Below, piece after piece: positions 63,011 through 64,000 of a DNA stretch of 64,000 bases. Numbering within the stretch: the first letter of the stretch is position 1; every line of letters starts with the position of its first letter. The DNA is from Ochotona curzoniae (Eukaryota > Chordata > Mammalia > Lagomorpha > Ochotonidae): NCBI RefSeq assembly GCF_017591425.1, contig NW_024467119.1:26881001-26945000 (forward strand). Direction: 5' to 3'. Made by a program: the position numbers and the translations under genes. Under the pieces are notes generated by a model that did not search any database, was not told the origin of the DNA, and worked only from the letters and a program-made list of their open reading frames with translations.

Positions 63011-64000
63011 CTGTCTCTAATCACCACCAGCTATACCTTCTCAAAGCAAATCTCATCTCTCCAACTTCAGAACACTTTTGTATGTTTTAACTAAGTTTCT
63101 GCCAGATGTGTGATATTGAATGCATTCATCACCATTTTTGGAAAATCACTTGCACTATTCCTGTCTATGTGTAAGTCCTTAATCTGAACAGAGAGATGGG
63201 AGTCTGACATGGCTTCCTCCTTGCTCTTCTTCTAGTCTCAGTCTTCCTTTCCTAACAAGGATTCTTATTCACAGTAAGAAATGCAAATGTCCCTTCAGTA
63301 TAAATTTAATATTATACAAATATAATCTGACAACATTTAAGCCTCAGAATTAGATGTGGGAATCTTTTACCCAGAATACCATGCACAGAACACAATATAA
63401 TCACTTGACTTAACTGAAAGGAATACAGAGGAAGCCATTAATGATACTGAAAACTTGTCTTCAATAAGTGCCTTGACAAGACCTAAAATGCACTTGAACT
63501 CCAGCGAAGTTGCCATGTCAGACTAGACTTCTATGAGAACACACAGCAGACTGCAGAGCCCATGGCAGCACTATGAAGATGAGCACAGCTGCCAAATTCT
63601 CCTGATGAAACAACCCTTGGCTCTGCTTACTGGGTTTCATTTAAGGCACAGAAAAGCAATTCCAAATGTACTAAATAGCTATAAACTAAATAAAACTGCT
63701 TTTAAAGAGTCTGGTTCTGTTGAAGCCTATTTTTTAAAGCATCTGTTCATATTGGCCATATTTTGGTGGGGAAACTTGAATTTGTGTAAAACATTTTTGG
63801 CTTAGTAAGTATTCCCACTAAATCATACAGAAAAGTGAAAGACTGCTCATCTCCAGGCAAAGTCCTGGGTTAGACTGAATCAGTGCTTGTCCCAGTACAA
63901 TTCTCCTGCTGCAATGGTAGATGACTCCATGATGACCCAGGCTATTAATTGAGCGGTGCCCTTCAGCCAGTCTATTCACAGAAGCCTAACTCCTAGCGTG

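Larger units (their letters stand above)
58153..64000 (-). other. ARHGAP24: ARHGAP24 intron, continues past window
   Basis: At least 5.8 kb. I searched it for the exon with the arginine finger (FRLPGQ) and did not find it. It contains an antisense SINE at 58.6 kb, a forward SINE at 62.3 kb and an antisense SINE at 62.7 kb. The 59.0-62.3 and 63.0-64.0 kb parts are AT-rich; 59.1-59.4 kb is locally more GC-rich but gives only short ORFs. Confidence 0.8.

Overview
This is mammalian nuclear DNA: AT-rich, dense in interspersed repeats, with short exons bounded by GT/AG splice sites and multi-kilobase introns. Most of the many full-length and relic SINEs belong to one tRNA-derived family whose body contains 'gggatcccatatgggc', a B-box 'ggttctaatcc', 'tgggaaagcagttgagga' and an 'aataaaaataaataaatcttt' tail. 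I recognise this as the lagomorph C-SINE in its pika-like form, so Ochotona or a close relative is the best guess. The family and species call comes from memory and was not searched.

Two protein-coding genes are present, both incomplete and facing each other tail to tail. MAPK10 (JNK3) lies on the + strand. Its last three coding exons are at 14904-14967, 16467-16544 and 26222/26227-26369, followed by a 3' UTR of at least about 2 kb. ARHGAP24 (FilGAP) lies on the - strand. Its last five coding exons, read from high to low coordinate, are 58020-58152, 55571-55644, 54037-54158, 44693-45770 and 41431-41674, followed by a 1.4-kb 3' UTR ending near 39980. All splice phases join cleanly. The assembled products match JNK3 from about residue 371 to the end and FilGAP from about residue 199 to the end. 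The same neighbours are convergent on human chromosome 4q21, so this is conserved synteny read in reverse.

Layout: 1-14903 MAPK10 intron (upstream exons outside the window); 14904-26369 MAPK10 3' coding exons and introns; 26370 to about 28480 or 29650 MAPK10 3' UTR; about 29650-39980 intergenic, with a dense SINE cluster at 31.9-37.2 kb; 39980-58152 ARHGAP24 3' UTR, exons and introns; 58153-64000 an ARHGAP24 intron running off the window.

The two genes are not an operon. JNK3 is a stress-activated, mainly neuronal MAP kinase; FilGAP is a Rac-directed GTPase-activating protein that binds filamin A. The best functional observation is a pair of 3' splice acceptors 5 nt apart at the last MAPK10 exon, which switches between the short (AQVQQ) and long (GPLGCCR) JNK3 tails. 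I found no rRNA, CRISPR, operon or complete unknown gene. The most unexplained stretch is a CpG-rich block of about 1 kb at 52.9-53.9 kb inside an ARHGAP24 intron.
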